Below are positions 16,286 through 26,531 of a stretch of 64,000 nucleotides of DNA, piece after piece. The stretch is from Microbacterium paraoxydans (GTDB lineage Bacteria; Actinomycetota; Actinomycetes; Actinomycetales; Microbacteriaceae), in the NCBI RefSeq assembly GCF_019056515.1, contig NZ_CP064873.1, positions 3,348,001 to 3,412,000 of the forward strand, written 5' to 3'. The notes beneath the pieces were generated by a model. The model saw nothing but the letters and a program-made list of their open reading frames with translations, was not told the DNA's origin and ran no database searches. The translations under genes were made by a program, and so were the position numbers. Every line of letters begins with the position of its first letter. The stretch's first letter is position 1.

Positions 16286-17667
16286 GCGGCACTCGCAGCC
16301 GCGGTGCGGGCGTTCGTGCGGGCGGCATCCGCGTCGTCGATGGCCTGCAGGGACACGCCCTTCGTCTCCCGCAGCGAGAGCACCGCGATCGCCGTGACGA
16401 TGCAGGCGAACACGATGTAGAGCGCGATCGGCAGCCAGGAGCCGAAGTCCCGGAGCCACTGGATCGCCAGGATCGGCGCCAGCGACCCGGCGAGGATCGC
16501 CGTGACCTGCGACCCCAGCGAGACGCCGGAGTACCGCATCCGCGTCGGGAACAGTTCGGCCATGACCGCCGGCTGCGGCGCGTACATGAACGCGTGGAAG
16601 CAGAGGCCGATGGTGACGGCGAGCACGATGAGCACGGGGTTCAGGGTGTCGAACATCGGGAAGGCGAAGAAGGCCCAGGTCGCGCTGAGGATCGCGCCGG
16701 TCAGGTACACGGGCTTGCGGCCCCAGCGGTCGGCGAGCCGTCCCGCCTGCGGGATGATCGCGAAGTGCACGACATGCGCGATGAGCAGAGCGAGCAGCAG
16801 CTGACTGGTGTCGTACTCGTGGACGGTCTTCAGGTAGACGATCGTGAAGCTGACGACGATGTAGTAGACGATGTTCTCGGCGAAACGGAGACCCATCGCC
16901 TGCACGATCCCGATCGGATACCGGCGCAGCACCTCGACGACGCCGTAGGAGGTGGCTTTCTCCGCCTCGACCTGCGCCTTCGCCTCCAGGAAGATCGGAG
17001 CCTCCTCGACGTTGCGGCGGATGTAGTAGCCGACGAGCACGATCACCGCGGAGAGCCAGAACGCGATGCGCCAGCCCCATTCGAGGAACGCCGCCGAGCT
17101 CATCGCCCACGAGCTCACGAGGAGCACGAGCGTGGCGAGCAGGTTGCCGACGGGAACCGCGGCCTGCGGCCAGCTCGACCAGAACGCGCGCGAGCGGTCG
17201 GGGCTCTGCTCCGCGACCAGGAGGACGGCCCCGCCCCACTCGCCGCCGACAGCGAAGCCCTGGATGAAGCGCAGCGCGACGAGCATCGCAGGCGCCCAGT
17301 AGCCGATGCTCTGGAAGCCGGGGAGGCACCCCATGAGGAAGGTCGCGGCGCCGACGATGATGATCGTGGCCTGCAGCGTGGGCTTGCGGCCGAAACGGTC
17401 GCCGATCTGACCGAAGACGATGCCGCCGAGCGGCCGCGCGATGAAGCCGACCGCATACGTCACGAAAGCGGCGATGATGCCGTCGAGCGGCGATCCGGTG
17501 GCCGGGAAGAAGTAGGTGCCGAAGACGAGGCTGGCGGCGGTCGCATAGAGGAAGAACTCGTACCACTCGACGACGGTGCCGGCCATGGAGGCGGCGACGA
17601 CGCGCTTGAGCTTCGAGGAGGACGGGGCGGCGGCGGGGTGACCGGAGGCGCGGGTGGGGGCGGTCAT
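16282..17667 (-). CDS. MFS metabolite:H+ symporter
   Basis: A 461-residue, 12-helix transporter of the metabolite:H+ symporter group. Visible hallmarks are the first helix VAASMAGTVVEWYEFFLYATAA, the loop GDRFGRKP, RFIQGFAVGGEWGGAVLL, the second-half RLADRWGRKPVY, and ELFPTRMRYSGVSLGSQ. Relatives carry organic acids such as alpha-ketoglutarate, shikimate or betaines. Co-translation with 3-hydroxybutyrate dehydrogenase suggests a short-chain hydroxy acid as substrate (inference). The ATG at 17667 was chosen because the longer upstream frame overlaps the divergent LysR gene. Confidence 0.9.
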   Translation of the reverse strand: MTAPTRASGHPAAAPSSSKLKRVVAASMAGTVVEWYEFFLYATAASLVFGTYFFPATGSPLDGIIAAFVTYAVGFIARPLGGIVFGQIGDRFGRKPTLQATIIIVGAATFLMGCLPGFQSIGYWAPAMLVALRFIQGFAVGGEWGGAVLLVAEQSPDRSRAFWSSWPQAAVPVGNLLATLVLLVSSWAMSSAAFLEWGWRIAFWLSAVIVLVGYYIRRNVEEAPIFLEAKAQVEAEKATSYGVVEVLRRYPIGIVQAMGLRFAENIVYYIVVSFTIVYLKTVHEYDTSQLLLALLIAHVVHFAIIPQAGRLADRWGRKPVYLTGAILSATWAFFAFPMFDTLNPVLIVLAVTIGLCFHAFMYAPQPAVMAELFPTRMRYSGVSLGSQVTAILAGSLAPILAIQWLRDFGSWLPIALYIVFACIVTAIAVLSLRETKGVSLQAIDDADAARTNARTAAASAA

Positions 17668-17756
17668 TTCTCTCCTTCGGTGTCGACGGTGACACATCCG
17701 TTCCAGTGTCGGCACGGGCCGGATTTGCAGCAATGCCCAGTGCCGCGCAGTGGCTG

Positions 17757-17768
17757 TGCATAATTGCA
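17757..17768. promoter_or_regulatory. Candidate LysR-type binding site
   Basis: TGCA-TAAT-TGCA lies 2 bases upstream of the LysR-type gene in the divergent gap with the MFS/dehydrogenase operon; its arms form an inverted repeat. A related TTGCAGCAATGC lies 20 bases further upstream. Both fit the T-N11-A type symmetric sites of LysR proteins. No binding data are implied. Confidence 0.4.
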
Positions 17769-17770
17769 GC

Positions 17771-18682
17771 ATGGATGCGGCGAAGAGGCCTCGTGCCGAC
17801 GATCTGCTCGTGCTGCTCGCGGTCGCCCGCACCGGCCGGTACACGAGCGCCGCCGCCCACCTCGGTCTCGATCACACGACGGTGGCGCGCCGCATCGCTG
17901 CCCTCGAGGACGCGCTCGGCGGACGGGTCGTCGCGCAATCCGCGTCCGGGTGGGAACTCACCGATCTCGGGCGCACCGCCGCCGAGACCGGTGGACGCAT
18001 CGAGGCCGCGCTGTCCCAGCTCGACTCCGTCCCCGGCGAGACTCCTGATCCGATCGCCGGCGTCGTGCGCATGTCCGCCACGGACGGCTTCAGCGCCTAC
18101 ATCGCCGCCCCCGCGATCGCCGAGCTGCGCCGAGCACACCCACGGCTGACGGTCGAGATCGTAGCGGCCACGCGGAGGGCCGCCGAGCACCGCGCCGGGC
18201 TCGACCTGGAGGTGGTCGTGGGCGCGCCGCAGACCCGCCGCGCGCAGGCCGTGAAGCTCGGCACGTACACCCTCGGCATGTACGCCTCCCGGGACTACCT
18301 CGGCCGCACCGGCACCCCGGCATCGCGTGCCGAGGTGGAGCAGCATCGACTCGTGTACTTCGTCGACTCGATGCTCCAGGTGGACGCGCTCGACCTTCCG
18401 CGCCGCCTCGTTCCCGGCATGCAGGACGGACTCACCTCGACCAACGTGTTCGTGCACGTCGAGGCCACCCGAGCGGGAGCCGGGATCGGCCTGCTCCCCT
18501 GCTTCGCCGCCGATCGGCATCCGGACCTCGTGCGCCTGCTGCCCGAGGTCTTCGCCGAGAAGCTCCCGTACTACATGGTCGCGCGGCCCGAGTCGCTGCG
18601 TCTCCCCGCGGTCGCGGCGCTCGCCGAAGCCCTGCGCGCCCGCACGCGTGCTGCCAAGGCGATGCTCGACGGGGCCGGCTGA
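17771..18682 (+). CDS. LysR-family transcriptional regulator
   Basis: A 303-residue LysR regulator. The N-terminal helix-turn-helix (LLAVARTGRYTSAAAHLGLD, TTVARRIAALEDALGGRVV) covers residues about 13-60 and the periplasmic-binding-like effector domain (GVVRMSATDGFSAYIAAP onwards) the rest. It is divergent from the MFS/3-hydroxybutyrate dehydrogenase operon and probably controls it. The ATG at 17771 puts the HTH at the usual distance from the N-terminus; an in-frame ATG at 17750 is possible. Confidence 0.9.
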   Translation: MDAAKRPRADDLLVLLAVARTGRYTSAAAHLGLDHTTVARRIAALEDALGGRVVAQSASGWELTDLGRTAAETGGRIEAALSQLDSVPGETPDPIAGVVRMSATDGFSAYIAAPAIAELRRAHPRLTVEIVAATRRAAEHRAGLDLEVVVGAPQTRRAQAVKLGTYTLGMYASRDYLGRTGTPASRAEVEQHRLVYFVDSMLQVDALDLPRRLVPGMQDGLTSTNVFVHVEATRAGAGIGLLPCFAADRHPDLVRLLPEVFAEKLPYYMVARPESLRLPAVAALAEALRARTRAAKAMLDGAG

Positions 18683-18689
18683 GCGCCGG

Positions 18690-19094
18690 TCAGAGCAACT
18701 CGGACACGAGGGTTTCGATGCGACCGCGGATGTCGTCGCGGATCGGCCGGACGGCGTCGATCCCCTGGCCGGCGGGGTCGTCGAGCACCCAGTCCTCGTA
18801 GCGCGTGCCGGGGAAGAACGGGCAGGCGTCGCCGCAGCCCATCGTGATCACGACGTCCGACGCCTGCACGGCCTCGGTCGTGAGCACCTTCGGCTGCTCG
18901 GCCGTGATGTCGATGCCGACCTCCGCCATCGCCGCCACCGCGACGGGGTTGATCTCGGCAGCGGGCATCGACCCGGCGGAGCGCACCTCGATGCGGTCGC
19001 CGGCGAGGTGCCGGAGGAAGCCGGCGGCCATCTGCGAGCGCCCCGCGTTGTGGACGCAGACGAAGAGGACGGAGGGCCGGTACGGTGCGTTCAC
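18690..19094 (-). CDS. arsC: Low-molecular-weight phosphatase-type arsenate reductase
   Basis: A 134-residue protein with a GTG start and the CX5R loop VCVHNAGRSQ (Cys13, Arg19), plus the pair Cys87 and Cys91 in MGCGDACPFFPG. This three-cysteine layout is that of arsenate reductases of the LMW tyrosine-phosphatase fold, including actinobacterial mycothiol-linked forms, which reduce arsenate to arsenite in the cytosol. No arsenite pump or ArsR regulator is adjacent, so the gene is either a stand-alone resistance gene or a related phosphatase. Confidence 0.82.
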   Translation of the reverse strand: MNAPYRPSVLFVCVHNAGRSQMAAGFLRHLAGDRIEVRSAGSMPAAEINPVAVAAMAEVGIDITAEQPKVLTTEAVQASDVVITMGCGDACPFFPGTRYEDWVLDDPAGQGIDAVRPIRDDIRGRIETLVSELL

Positions 19095-19111
19095 GGGGCC
19101 AGCGTATCCCG

Positions 19112-19170
19112 TTCGAATCGCCTGATTGGCTGCATCTCCGGCCGAAATGGGACCAATCAGGCGATTCGAA
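19112..19170. repeat. 59-bp palindromic intergenic repeat, copy 1
   Basis: TTCGAATCGCCTGATTGG (19112-19129) is exactly complementary to 19153-19170, giving an 18-bp stem with a 23-nt loop. The element fills the gap between arsC and the DUF779 gene. A second copy of identical length is at 21300-21358, with 10 differences by hand alignment. It may also act as a terminator for the DUF779 gene. Confidence 0.85.
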
Positions 19171-19175
19171 AGTCC

Positions 19176-19565
19176 TCAGACCAGGCCGAGGCTCGCCAGC
19201 TCCGCGGGGTCGAGCATCCGCGACCGGATGAGGAACCGCATCCCCGTCGGACCTTCGACGCTGAACCCGGCGCCGCGTCCCGGCACGACATCGATCGTCA
19301 GGTGCGTGAACTTCCAGTACTCGAACTGCGAGGCCGACATGAAGACCTCGACCGAATCGTCGAGTCCGACGTCGAGGGCGCCGAGGAGCACGTCGCCGGG
19401 GCCGGTGAGGAACATCCCCACCGGGTAGCACATGGGCGCGGAGCCGTCGCAGCAGCCGCCGGACTGGTGGAACATGAGCGGCCCGTGCTGCGCGGTGAGC
19501 TCGCGGACGAGCGCGGCAGCGGGGGCGGTCACCGCGACGCGGGCGGGCGGGGCGGCGTCGGCCAT
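19176..19565 (-). CDS. DUF779 protein, aldehyde dehydrogenase partner
   Basis: A 129-residue cytosolic protein with the DUF779 core QHGPLMFHQSGGCCDGSAPMC, which carries three closely spaced cysteines, and the conserved EYWKFTHLTIDVVPGRG. DUF779 genes regularly accompany ExaC/AldA-type aldehyde dehydrogenase genes; the cysteines suggest metal binding or an accessory redox role, but the biochemistry is not established. It follows the aldehyde dehydrogenase gene with a 72-bp gap. Confidence 0.88.
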   Translation of the reverse strand: MADAAPPARVAVTAPAAALVRELTAQHGPLMFHQSGGCCDGSAPMCYPVGMFLTGPGDVLLGALDVGLDDSVEVFMSASQFEYWKFTHLTIDVVPGRGAGFSVEGPTGMRFLIRSRMLDPAELASLGLV

Positions 19566-19637
19566 GGGGACTCCTTCCGGTATGCCGGGTGCGGGACGGC
19601 GGCCGCGGCCCGCCGTCCCGCACCGCGGCGTCGACGA

Positions 19638-21188
<1,551 letters not shown>

Positions 21189-21299
21189 GGGGGTCTCCTT
21201 CGACGGGGGCGCCGCGGCGTCGATGCCGCGGTGTTCCCTCGACGCTAGGCCGCTCCCCGTTGCACTCCCGGTGCGCAACGTTGCAGCCGGTTGCACCCG

Positions 21300-21358
21300 T
21301 TCGAATCGCGCACTGTGCTGCATCCGCGGCCGGAATGGGACCAATCGGGCGATTCGAA
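21300..21358. repeat. 59-bp palindromic intergenic repeat, copy 2
   Basis: This copy has the same 59-base length and the same ends (TTCGAATCGC and GCGATTCGAA) as the element at 19112. Only the outer 10 bp of the stem still pair, because the left arm has diverged while the right half is almost unchanged. It lies between the aldehyde dehydrogenase start and the stop of the GAF regulator. Confidence 0.85.
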
Positions 21359-22681
21359 TCAGGTGAGGCGCTCGATCCGGGTCACGAGACCGGCACGACG
21401 CGGCGAGCGCGCCGGAAGCATCTCCAAGGCGAGCCGCAGCACCTCCGCGTCCTCGCTCCCCTCGGGGGTGTCCGCGTAGGCGAGCAGCACGTCGAGACTC
21501 GCCCCCGACAGCATCACCTCCCGCAGCGCCGCCCGGACCGAGTCACGGAACTCCTCCACGCCGGGTGAGGCCGACTCCGGCAGCACCGGCCCCCGATACG
21601 CCGTCAGAGCGACCCGGTGCGCCCCGCGGTCGAGGAGGGACAGCACGTCGTGGGCGTCGGTCTCCAGCGGCACCGGAAGACGATACGGGCGGGACTCCGG
21701 CACGAGGTCGGAAGCCGCCCGCTCCAGGACCTTCCGCAGACGCACCATCTCCGGCCGCAAGGTGTCCGGCGAGACGCCGGGGCCGTAGACGAGCTCGGCG
21801 AGCCGGTCGGCGGAGAGCCCCTGACGGTGCACGGCCAGCATCAGGAGGATGGCGGCGTGCCGGGCGCTGAGCTCGGTGACCGCCTCCTCGTGCGCCGACA
21901 CGGTCTCCAGCCGGGCGCGGTCGCGTCCGAGCACGTGCAGTCGCGCGCGGGCGAGGGGTTCCGGCGGCGTCCTGCCGGGCAGTCGTCGAGCCGGAGGCTC
22001 CGCCCGTCGCTGCAGCCGGGCCACGAGGAGCTCGGACTCGACCGCTCGCGCCGTCGCGTCGACGAGCAGTCGCGCCTGCGGGGTCACCACCTCCGGCCCC
22101 CCGGTGATGTCGATCACGCCCAGGACCCGCTGCGTCTCCGGGTCGCGCACGGGCGCCGCGGTGCATGACCACGGGTGCACCAGCCGGTTGTAGTGCTCGG
22201 CCCCGCGGATCTGCACCGACCGTTCCAGGGCGAGCGCGGTGCCGGGAGCGCTCGTGCCCACGGCGTCCTCCGCCCAGTTCGCGCCGGCGACGAACCCCAT
22301 GCCCTCGGTGAGGGACCGCAGCTGCGCGTCCCCCTCGATCCACAGCAGGCGCCCGGCCTGGTCCCCCACGGCGATCACGACCCCCGAGTCCTCGGAGTCG
22401 CCGGGAAGCAGCAGCGCGCGGATCATCTCCATCGCCGAGGCGAGCGGATGAGCCAGACGATAGGCGTCGAGCTCGTCCTCATGCAGATCGAGCGGCGGCA
22501 GCCCCTCCGGACCGACGCGGCGGCGCCAAGACCGCTCCCACGACTCGCGCACGAGCGGACGCACCTCGCGGAGGCGGTGATCGTCGAGGTTCCCGGCGAT
22601 GAGCTCCTCGTGCGCACGCTCGACGAGGAGGCGAGACGCCGTCGGCGACGCCTCCCGCGGATCGTGCCACGTCGCAGACAC
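21359..22681 (-). CDS. GAF-domain transcriptional regulator of the aldehyde dehydrogenase cluster
   Basis: A 440-residue regulator with a GTG start. The N-terminal part ([16 protein letters not shown]) and the following GAF domain (residues about 95-215, with [23 protein letters not shown] and [19 protein letters not shown]) match the sensory half of AcoR-type activators. The C-terminal half has no AAA+ sigma-54 module; instead it has a winged-helix-like region ([34 protein letters not shown]). It probably senses an alcohol or aldehyde and controls the downstream dehydrogenase genes. Confidence 0.82.
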   Translation of the reverse strand: MSATWHDPREASPTASRLLVERAHEELIAGNLDDHRLREVRPLVRESWERSWRRRVGPEGLPPLDLHEDELDAYRLAHPLASAMEMIRALLLPGDSEDSGVVIAVGDQAGRLLWIEGDAQLRSLTEGMGFVAGANWAEDAVGTSAPGTALALERSVQIRGAEHYNRLVHPWSCTAAPVRDPETQRVLGVIDITGGPEVVTPQARLLVDATARAVESELLVARLQRRAEPPARRLPGRTPPEPLARARLHVLGRDRARLETVSAHEEAVTELSARHAAILLMLAVHRQGLSADRLAELVYGPGVSPDTLRPEMVRLRKVLERAASDLVPESRPYRLPVPLETDAHDVLSLLDRGAHRVALTAYRGPVLPESASPGVEEFRDSVRAALREVMLSGASLDVLLAYADTPEGSEDAEVLRLALEMLPARSPRRAGLVTRIERLT

Positions 22682-22763
22682 GCGTTCTCCGTTCCTGGAG
22701 CCGGGAGCGTGCCCTCAGTGTACGAGCAGGATCGACCGGGCGGAACAGCAGCCGCGGCGGCGG

Positions 22764-23330
22764 TCAGGGCAGCAGCCCGGCCACGAGATCGTCGATCACG
22801 TCGTCGGTGGAGGTCTCCGGGTCGATCGGTGTGGTGAGCCGGTCGAGCAGCAGACCGTCGATCGCGTAGTGGAACAGGGCGATCTCCCGCCGGCCCCCGG
22901 GGAGACCCGCCCCGGTGTTGAAGGCGACGTCCGCATCGAAGCCGGCCCGTTGCCAGTCGCCGAGCACGGCGGCGAGCTCGGGACGGCGCGCACTCTCGAG
23001 CCGCAGTTCGAAGAGGGCGAGGGTCACGTCGCGATCAGCGGTGAGGCGGCGCACGATGTCCCGGATGTAGTCGGCGAAGAGCTCCCGGCTCGGCGTGATC
23101 TCGGCCCTCCGCTCCAGGTCCTCGGGCGTCGGAGCCAGGCGTTCCCCGATGCGGTCGACGAGGCCCTCGATCAGCGCCTCCCTGCTGCGGAAGTAGTTCG
23201 ACGTCGTCCCCGCGGGGACGTCCGCCTCGGCGTCGACCGCGCGGTGCGTGAGCCCCCGGGATCCCTCGCGGGCGAGCACCGCCAGCCCGGCATCCGCGAT
23301 CTGCCGTCGTCGCGGCTCATTCCTCGCCAT
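22764..23330 (-). CDS. TetR-family regulator
   Basis: A 188-residue TetR-type protein. The DNA-binding part spans residues about 8-52 (RRQIADAGLAVLAREGSRGL, VDAEADVPAGTTSNYFRSRE), with a helical ligand domain after it. It is divergent from the RibD-like reductase gene, and the 70-bp gap carries a long inverted repeat that is the obvious operator. It probably represses both genes. Confidence 0.9.
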   Translation of the reverse strand: MARNEPRRRQIADAGLAVLAREGSRGLTHRAVDAEADVPAGTTSNYFRSREALIEGLVDRIGERLAPTPEDLERRAEITPSRELFADYIRDIVRRLTADRDVTLALFELRLESARRPELAAVLGDWQRAGFDADVAFNTGAGLPGGRREIALFHYAIDGLLLDRLTTPIDPETSTDDVIDDLVAGLLP

Positions 23331-23345
23331 GCCGCCACCCTAGCG

Positions 23346-23393
23346 CAATCACTACGACTGTTGTACTCTCAACCGCAACAGATGTAGTGATTG
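23346..23393. promoter_or_regulatory. 48-bp inverted-repeat operator between TetR and reductase genes
   Basis: CAATCACTACGACTGTTG (23346-23363) and its near-exact complement (23376-23393) face each other across 12 bases; 16 of 18 positions pair, the mismatch being two adjacent bases. The repeat fills most of the divergent gap and covers where both promoters must lie. Two inverted 18-bp half-sites fit two TetR dimers or one extended operator. Confidence 0.75.
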
Positions 23394-23400
23394 GAGAACG

Positions 23401-23970
23401 ATGCGAGAGCTCGTGTACTACGCCGCGGTGACCCTGGACGGGTTCATCGCCGGCCCGGGCGGGGAGTTCGACGCCTTCCTCGTCGAGGGCGACCACATGG
23501 ACGGCATCAACGCCCGCTTCGCCGACACCCTGCCGACCGTGGCCGCCGAAGCCCTCGGCATCCCGCAGCGCAACGACGTGTTCGACACCGTGTTGATGGG
23601 CAGGAACACGTACGAGGTGGGCGGGCTCGCAAGCCCGTACCGGCATCTGCGGCAGATCGTCTTCAGCCGCACCCGCACCGCCGAGGCCGAGAACCTCGAG
23701 GTGACGGCGGAGGACCCGGTGCAGGTCGTGCGGCGGCTCAAGCGTGCCGAGGGCGGCGCGATCTGGCTGTGCGGCGGCGGGGCTCTCGCGGCGACGCTCG
23801 CCGACGAGATCGACCGGCTCATCCTGAAACGGCAGCCGCTGCTCTTCGGATCCGGCATCCCGCTCTTCGGCGACCGCCCCTACCGTCCCGAACGGTTCGA
23901 GGCCGTGGAGACGACCCCGTATGAATCGGGCGTCGTGGTGACGGAGTACGTGCGATGGCGCGGCGAGTGA
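23401..23970 (+). CDS. Dihydrofolate reductase-like protein (RibD C-terminal domain)
   Basis: A 189-residue single-domain protein of the RibD C-terminal/DHFR-like superfamily. It begins MRELVYYAAVTLDGFIAGPG, has DTVLMGRNTYEVGG, and an NADPH-binding IWLCGGGALAATLADEIDRL. These stand-alone proteins are NADPH-dependent reductases of mostly unknown substrate; some confer trimethoprim-type resistance. A divergent TetR regulator suggests induction by a small molecule. A second family member occurs at 45609-46259. Confidence 0.88.
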   Translation: MRELVYYAAVTLDGFIAGPGGEFDAFLVEGDHMDGINARFADTLPTVAAEALGIPQRNDVFDTVLMGRNTYEVGGLASPYRHLRQIVFSRTRTAEAENLEVTAEDPVQVVRRLKRAEGGAIWLCGGGALAATLADEIDRLILKRQPLLFGSGIPLFGDRPYRPERFEAVETTPYESGVVVTEYVRWRGE

Positions 23971-24075
23971 TCTCGTCGTCATCGGGTGCATAGCCGGTCG
24001 ACGCCCGGTTGGCAATACCGTTCTCGGATCCGTTCCCGGTTCCTATCGTGGTCCCATCACGAGTCAGGAGGCGCC

Positions 24076-24360
24076 ATGAACGTCCACACCCCCACCAGCA
24101 CTGGCTCCTCGCAGCGCGCCGACGCGGCCCACCCCGCCGCGATCGAGCCGGCCTGCGAGCGGATCGACTTCGACCGGTACGTCGTCGCGCACGACGCCCC
24201 TGTCGGGTACATCGAGGTCGTGCCGCCGCTCTATGTCTGCTACCTCGGACACCCGTATCCTCGGGCTGTGGAGATCGCTCAGGTGTACGACTACGACCAT
24301 GCCGTCAGCATCGTCAGTGCCATGGCCGCGGGTTCGCGCGACCACGCCCTCGCCGGATGA
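24076..24360 (+). CDS. Small protein of unknown function at the head of the trehalose operon
   Basis: A 94-residue protein starting at an ATG after an AGGAGGCGCC ribosome site. It has no signal or membrane helix. The central part (CERIDFDRYVVAHDAPVGYI and EVVPPLYVCYLGHPYPRAVE) is well folded in appearance, ending in a His/Asp-containing helix. I do not recognise a family. Its stop overlaps the glgX start by 4 bases, so it is translated with the glycogen-to-trehalose genes and may modulate them. Confidence 0.7.
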   Translation: MNVHTPTSTGSSQRADAAHPAAIEPACERIDFDRYVVAHDAPVGYIEVVPPLYVCYLGHPYPRAVEIAQVYDYDHAVSIVSAMAAGSRDHALAG

Positions 24361-26531
24361 GCCGCGAGGTCTGGCCCGGGTCCGCCTACCCGCTGGGGGC
24401 CACCTTCGACGGGCAGGGCACCAACTTCGCCCTCTTCAGCGAGGGCGCGGAGCGCGTGGAGCTCTGCCTCTTCGACGCGGACGGCACGGAGACGCGCGTG
24501 CCCCTCACGGAGGTGGACGCCTTCGTCTGGCACGGCTACCTGCCCACGGTTCAGCCGGGACAGCGCTACGGCTACCGGGTGCACGGCCCCTACGACCCGG
24601 CCCAGGGGCAGCGGTTCAACCCGAACAAGCTGCTCCTCGACCCGTACGCCAAAGCCGTCGCCGGCGAGATCGACTGGGGTCAGTCCCTGTTCGGCTACGA
24701 CTTCGGCGACCCTGACTCCCGCAACGACGACGATTCCGCGGGCGCGATGGCGAAGGGCGTCGTCGTCAGCCCGTTCTTCGAGTGGGGCGGCGACCGGCCG
24801 CTGAAGACGCCGTACGCCGAGACCGTCATCTACGAGGCCCATGTGAAGGGGCTCACCCAGCGGCATCCCGAGGTGCCGGAGGAGTTGCGGGGGACCTACG
24901 CCGGCATCGCGCATCCGGCGGTCGTCGAGCACCTCCAGCGTCTCGGCGTCACCGCCCTGGAGCTGATGCCCGTGCACCAGTTCGTCAACGACTCGGTGCT
25001 GCAGGACAAGGGCCTGTCGAACTACTGGGGCTACAACACCCTCGGCTTCTTCGCCCCGCACAACGCCTATGCCGCCGGCGGCCAGGACGGTCAGCAGGTG
25101 CAGGAGTTCCGTGCCATGGTGCGCGCGCTCCACGAGGCCGGCATCGAGGTCATCCTCGACGTCGTCTACAACCACACGGCGGAGGGCAACCACCTCGGTC
25201 CGACGCTCTCGATGCGCGGGATCGACAACGAGGCGTACTACCGGCTCGAAGAGGACAAGCGGTACTACATGGACTACACCGGCACGGGCAACAGCCTGAA
25301 CGCGGGCAACCCGCACGCCCTGCAGCTGCTCATGGACTCGCTGCGGTACTGGGTGACCGAGATGCACGTCGACGGCTTCCGTTTCGACCTCGCCGCGACC
25401 CTCGCCCGCGAGTTCTACGACGTCGACCGCCTCGCGGCCTTCTTCGAGCTCGTGCAGCAGGACCCGATCGTCTCGCAGGTGAAGCTCATCGCCGAGCCGT
25501 GGGACATCGGACCCGGCGGCTATCAGGTGGGCAACTTCCCGCCGCAGTGGACGGAGTGGAACGGCAAGTACCGCGACACCGTGCGCGACTTCTGGCGCGG
25601 TGAGCCACAGGCGCTCGGCGAGTTCGCCTCCCGCCTCACCGGCTCCGCCGACCTGTACGAGCACTCCGGCCGACGACCCGTCGCCTCCATCAACTTCGTG
25701 ACCGCGCACGACGGCTTCACGCTGCGCGACCTCGTCTCCTACAACGAGAAGCACAACGAGGACAACGGCGAGGACAACAACGACGGCGAATCCCACAACC
25801 GCTCCGACAACATGGGCGCAGAGGGACCGACCGACGACATCGACATCAATCGCCGCCGCGCGCGTCAGCAGCGGAACTTCCTCGCGACGCTGCTGCTCTC
25901 GCAGGGCGTGCCGATGATCTCCCACGGCGACGAGCTCGGCCGCACGCAGCACGGCAACAACAACGGCTATGCGCAGGACAACGAGCTCACCTGGATCGAC
26001 TGGGAGGCGGCCGACCTGCCGCTCGTGGAGTTCACGGCGGCGGTCGCACGGCTCCGGCACGACCATCCGACCTTCCGCCGCAGCCGCTTCTTCGACGGAC
26101 GCCCGGTCGCGGACGAGGACGGCGAGCGCATCCCCGACGTCGTGTGGCTGCGACCGGACGGCGCCCGCATGACCCCGGAGGACTGGGACTCGGGCTTCGG
26201 GCGCTCTGTCGGCATGTTCCTCAACGGCCGCGGGATCCGCGAGAACGACCGGCGAGGGCGGCCCGTGGAGGACGTGAACTTCCTCGTCTACTTCAACAGC
26301 GGCGACGAGCCCGTCGACCTCGCCCTGCCGGACGATCGCCACGGTGCGGAATGGCTCGTCGCAGTGGACACCGCCGGCGAGCTGGGCGACCGGAACCTCC
26401 GCGCCCGCGACACCGTGCCGCTCGAGGGCAAGGCCATGCTCGTGCTGCAGGAGATCGACGGCGAGCCGGTCGACACCGACGACTCCGTCGACGCCTCGCT
26501 CCGCGCGCAGAGCGAGCAGGCCGCCTCATGA
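24357..26531 (+). CDS. glgX: Glycogen debranching enzyme
   Basis: A 724-residue GH13 isoamylase-type enzyme. An N-terminal CBM48 domain ([20 protein letters not shown]) is followed by a TIM barrel with NHTAEG, the nucleophile in VDGFRFDLA, the acid/base in LIAEPWDIG and [15 protein letters not shown] with the third catalytic acid region. GlgX/TreX cuts alpha-1,6 branches, releasing linear maltodextrins for the next two enzymes. It overlaps its neighbours on both sides by 4 bases. Confidence 0.96.
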   Translation: MSREVWPGSAYPLGATFDGQGTNFALFSEGAERVELCLFDADGTETRVPLTEVDAFVWHGYLPTVQPGQRYGYRVHGPYDPAQGQRFNPNKLLLDPYAKAVAGEIDWGQSLFGYDFGDPDSRNDDDSAGAMAKGVVVSPFFEWGGDRPLKTPYAETVIYEAHVKGLTQRHPEVPEELRGTYAGIAHPAVVEHLQRLGVTALELMPVHQFVNDSVLQDKGLSNYWGYNTLGFFAPHNAYAAGGQDGQQVQEFRAMVRALHEAGIEVILDVVYNHTAEGNHLGPTLSMRGIDNEAYYRLEEDKRYYMDYTGTGNSLNAGNPHALQLLMDSLRYWVTEMHVDGFRFDLAATLAREFYDVDRLAAFFELVQQDPIVSQVKLIAEPWDIGPGGYQVGNFPPQWTEWNGKYRDTVRDFWRGEPQALGEFASRLTGSADLYEHSGRRPVASINFVTAHDGFTLRDLVSYNEKHNEDNGEDNNDGESHNRSDNMGAEGPTDDIDINRRRARQQRNFLATLLLSQGVPMISHGDELGRTQHGNNNGYAQDNELTWIDWEAADLPLVEFTAAVARLRHDHPTFRRSRFFDGRPVADEDGERIPDVVWLRPDGARMTPEDWDSGFGRSVGMFLNGRGIRENDRRGRPVEDVNFLVYFNSGDEPVDLALPDDRHGAEWLVAVDTAGELGDRNLRARDTVPLEGKAMLVLQEIDGEPVDTDDSVDASLRAQSEQAAS

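Noticed and set aside
15539..18520. Very long open frame (993 codons) covering dehydrogenase, MFS and antisense of LysR
   Set aside because: Only the dehydrogenase part is real. The upstream part is out of frame with the transporter and antisense to the LysR gene.
18690..19094. An arsenic-resistance operon
   Set aside because: Only the reductase-like gene is present; there is no ArsR, ArsB or Acr3 gene nearby.
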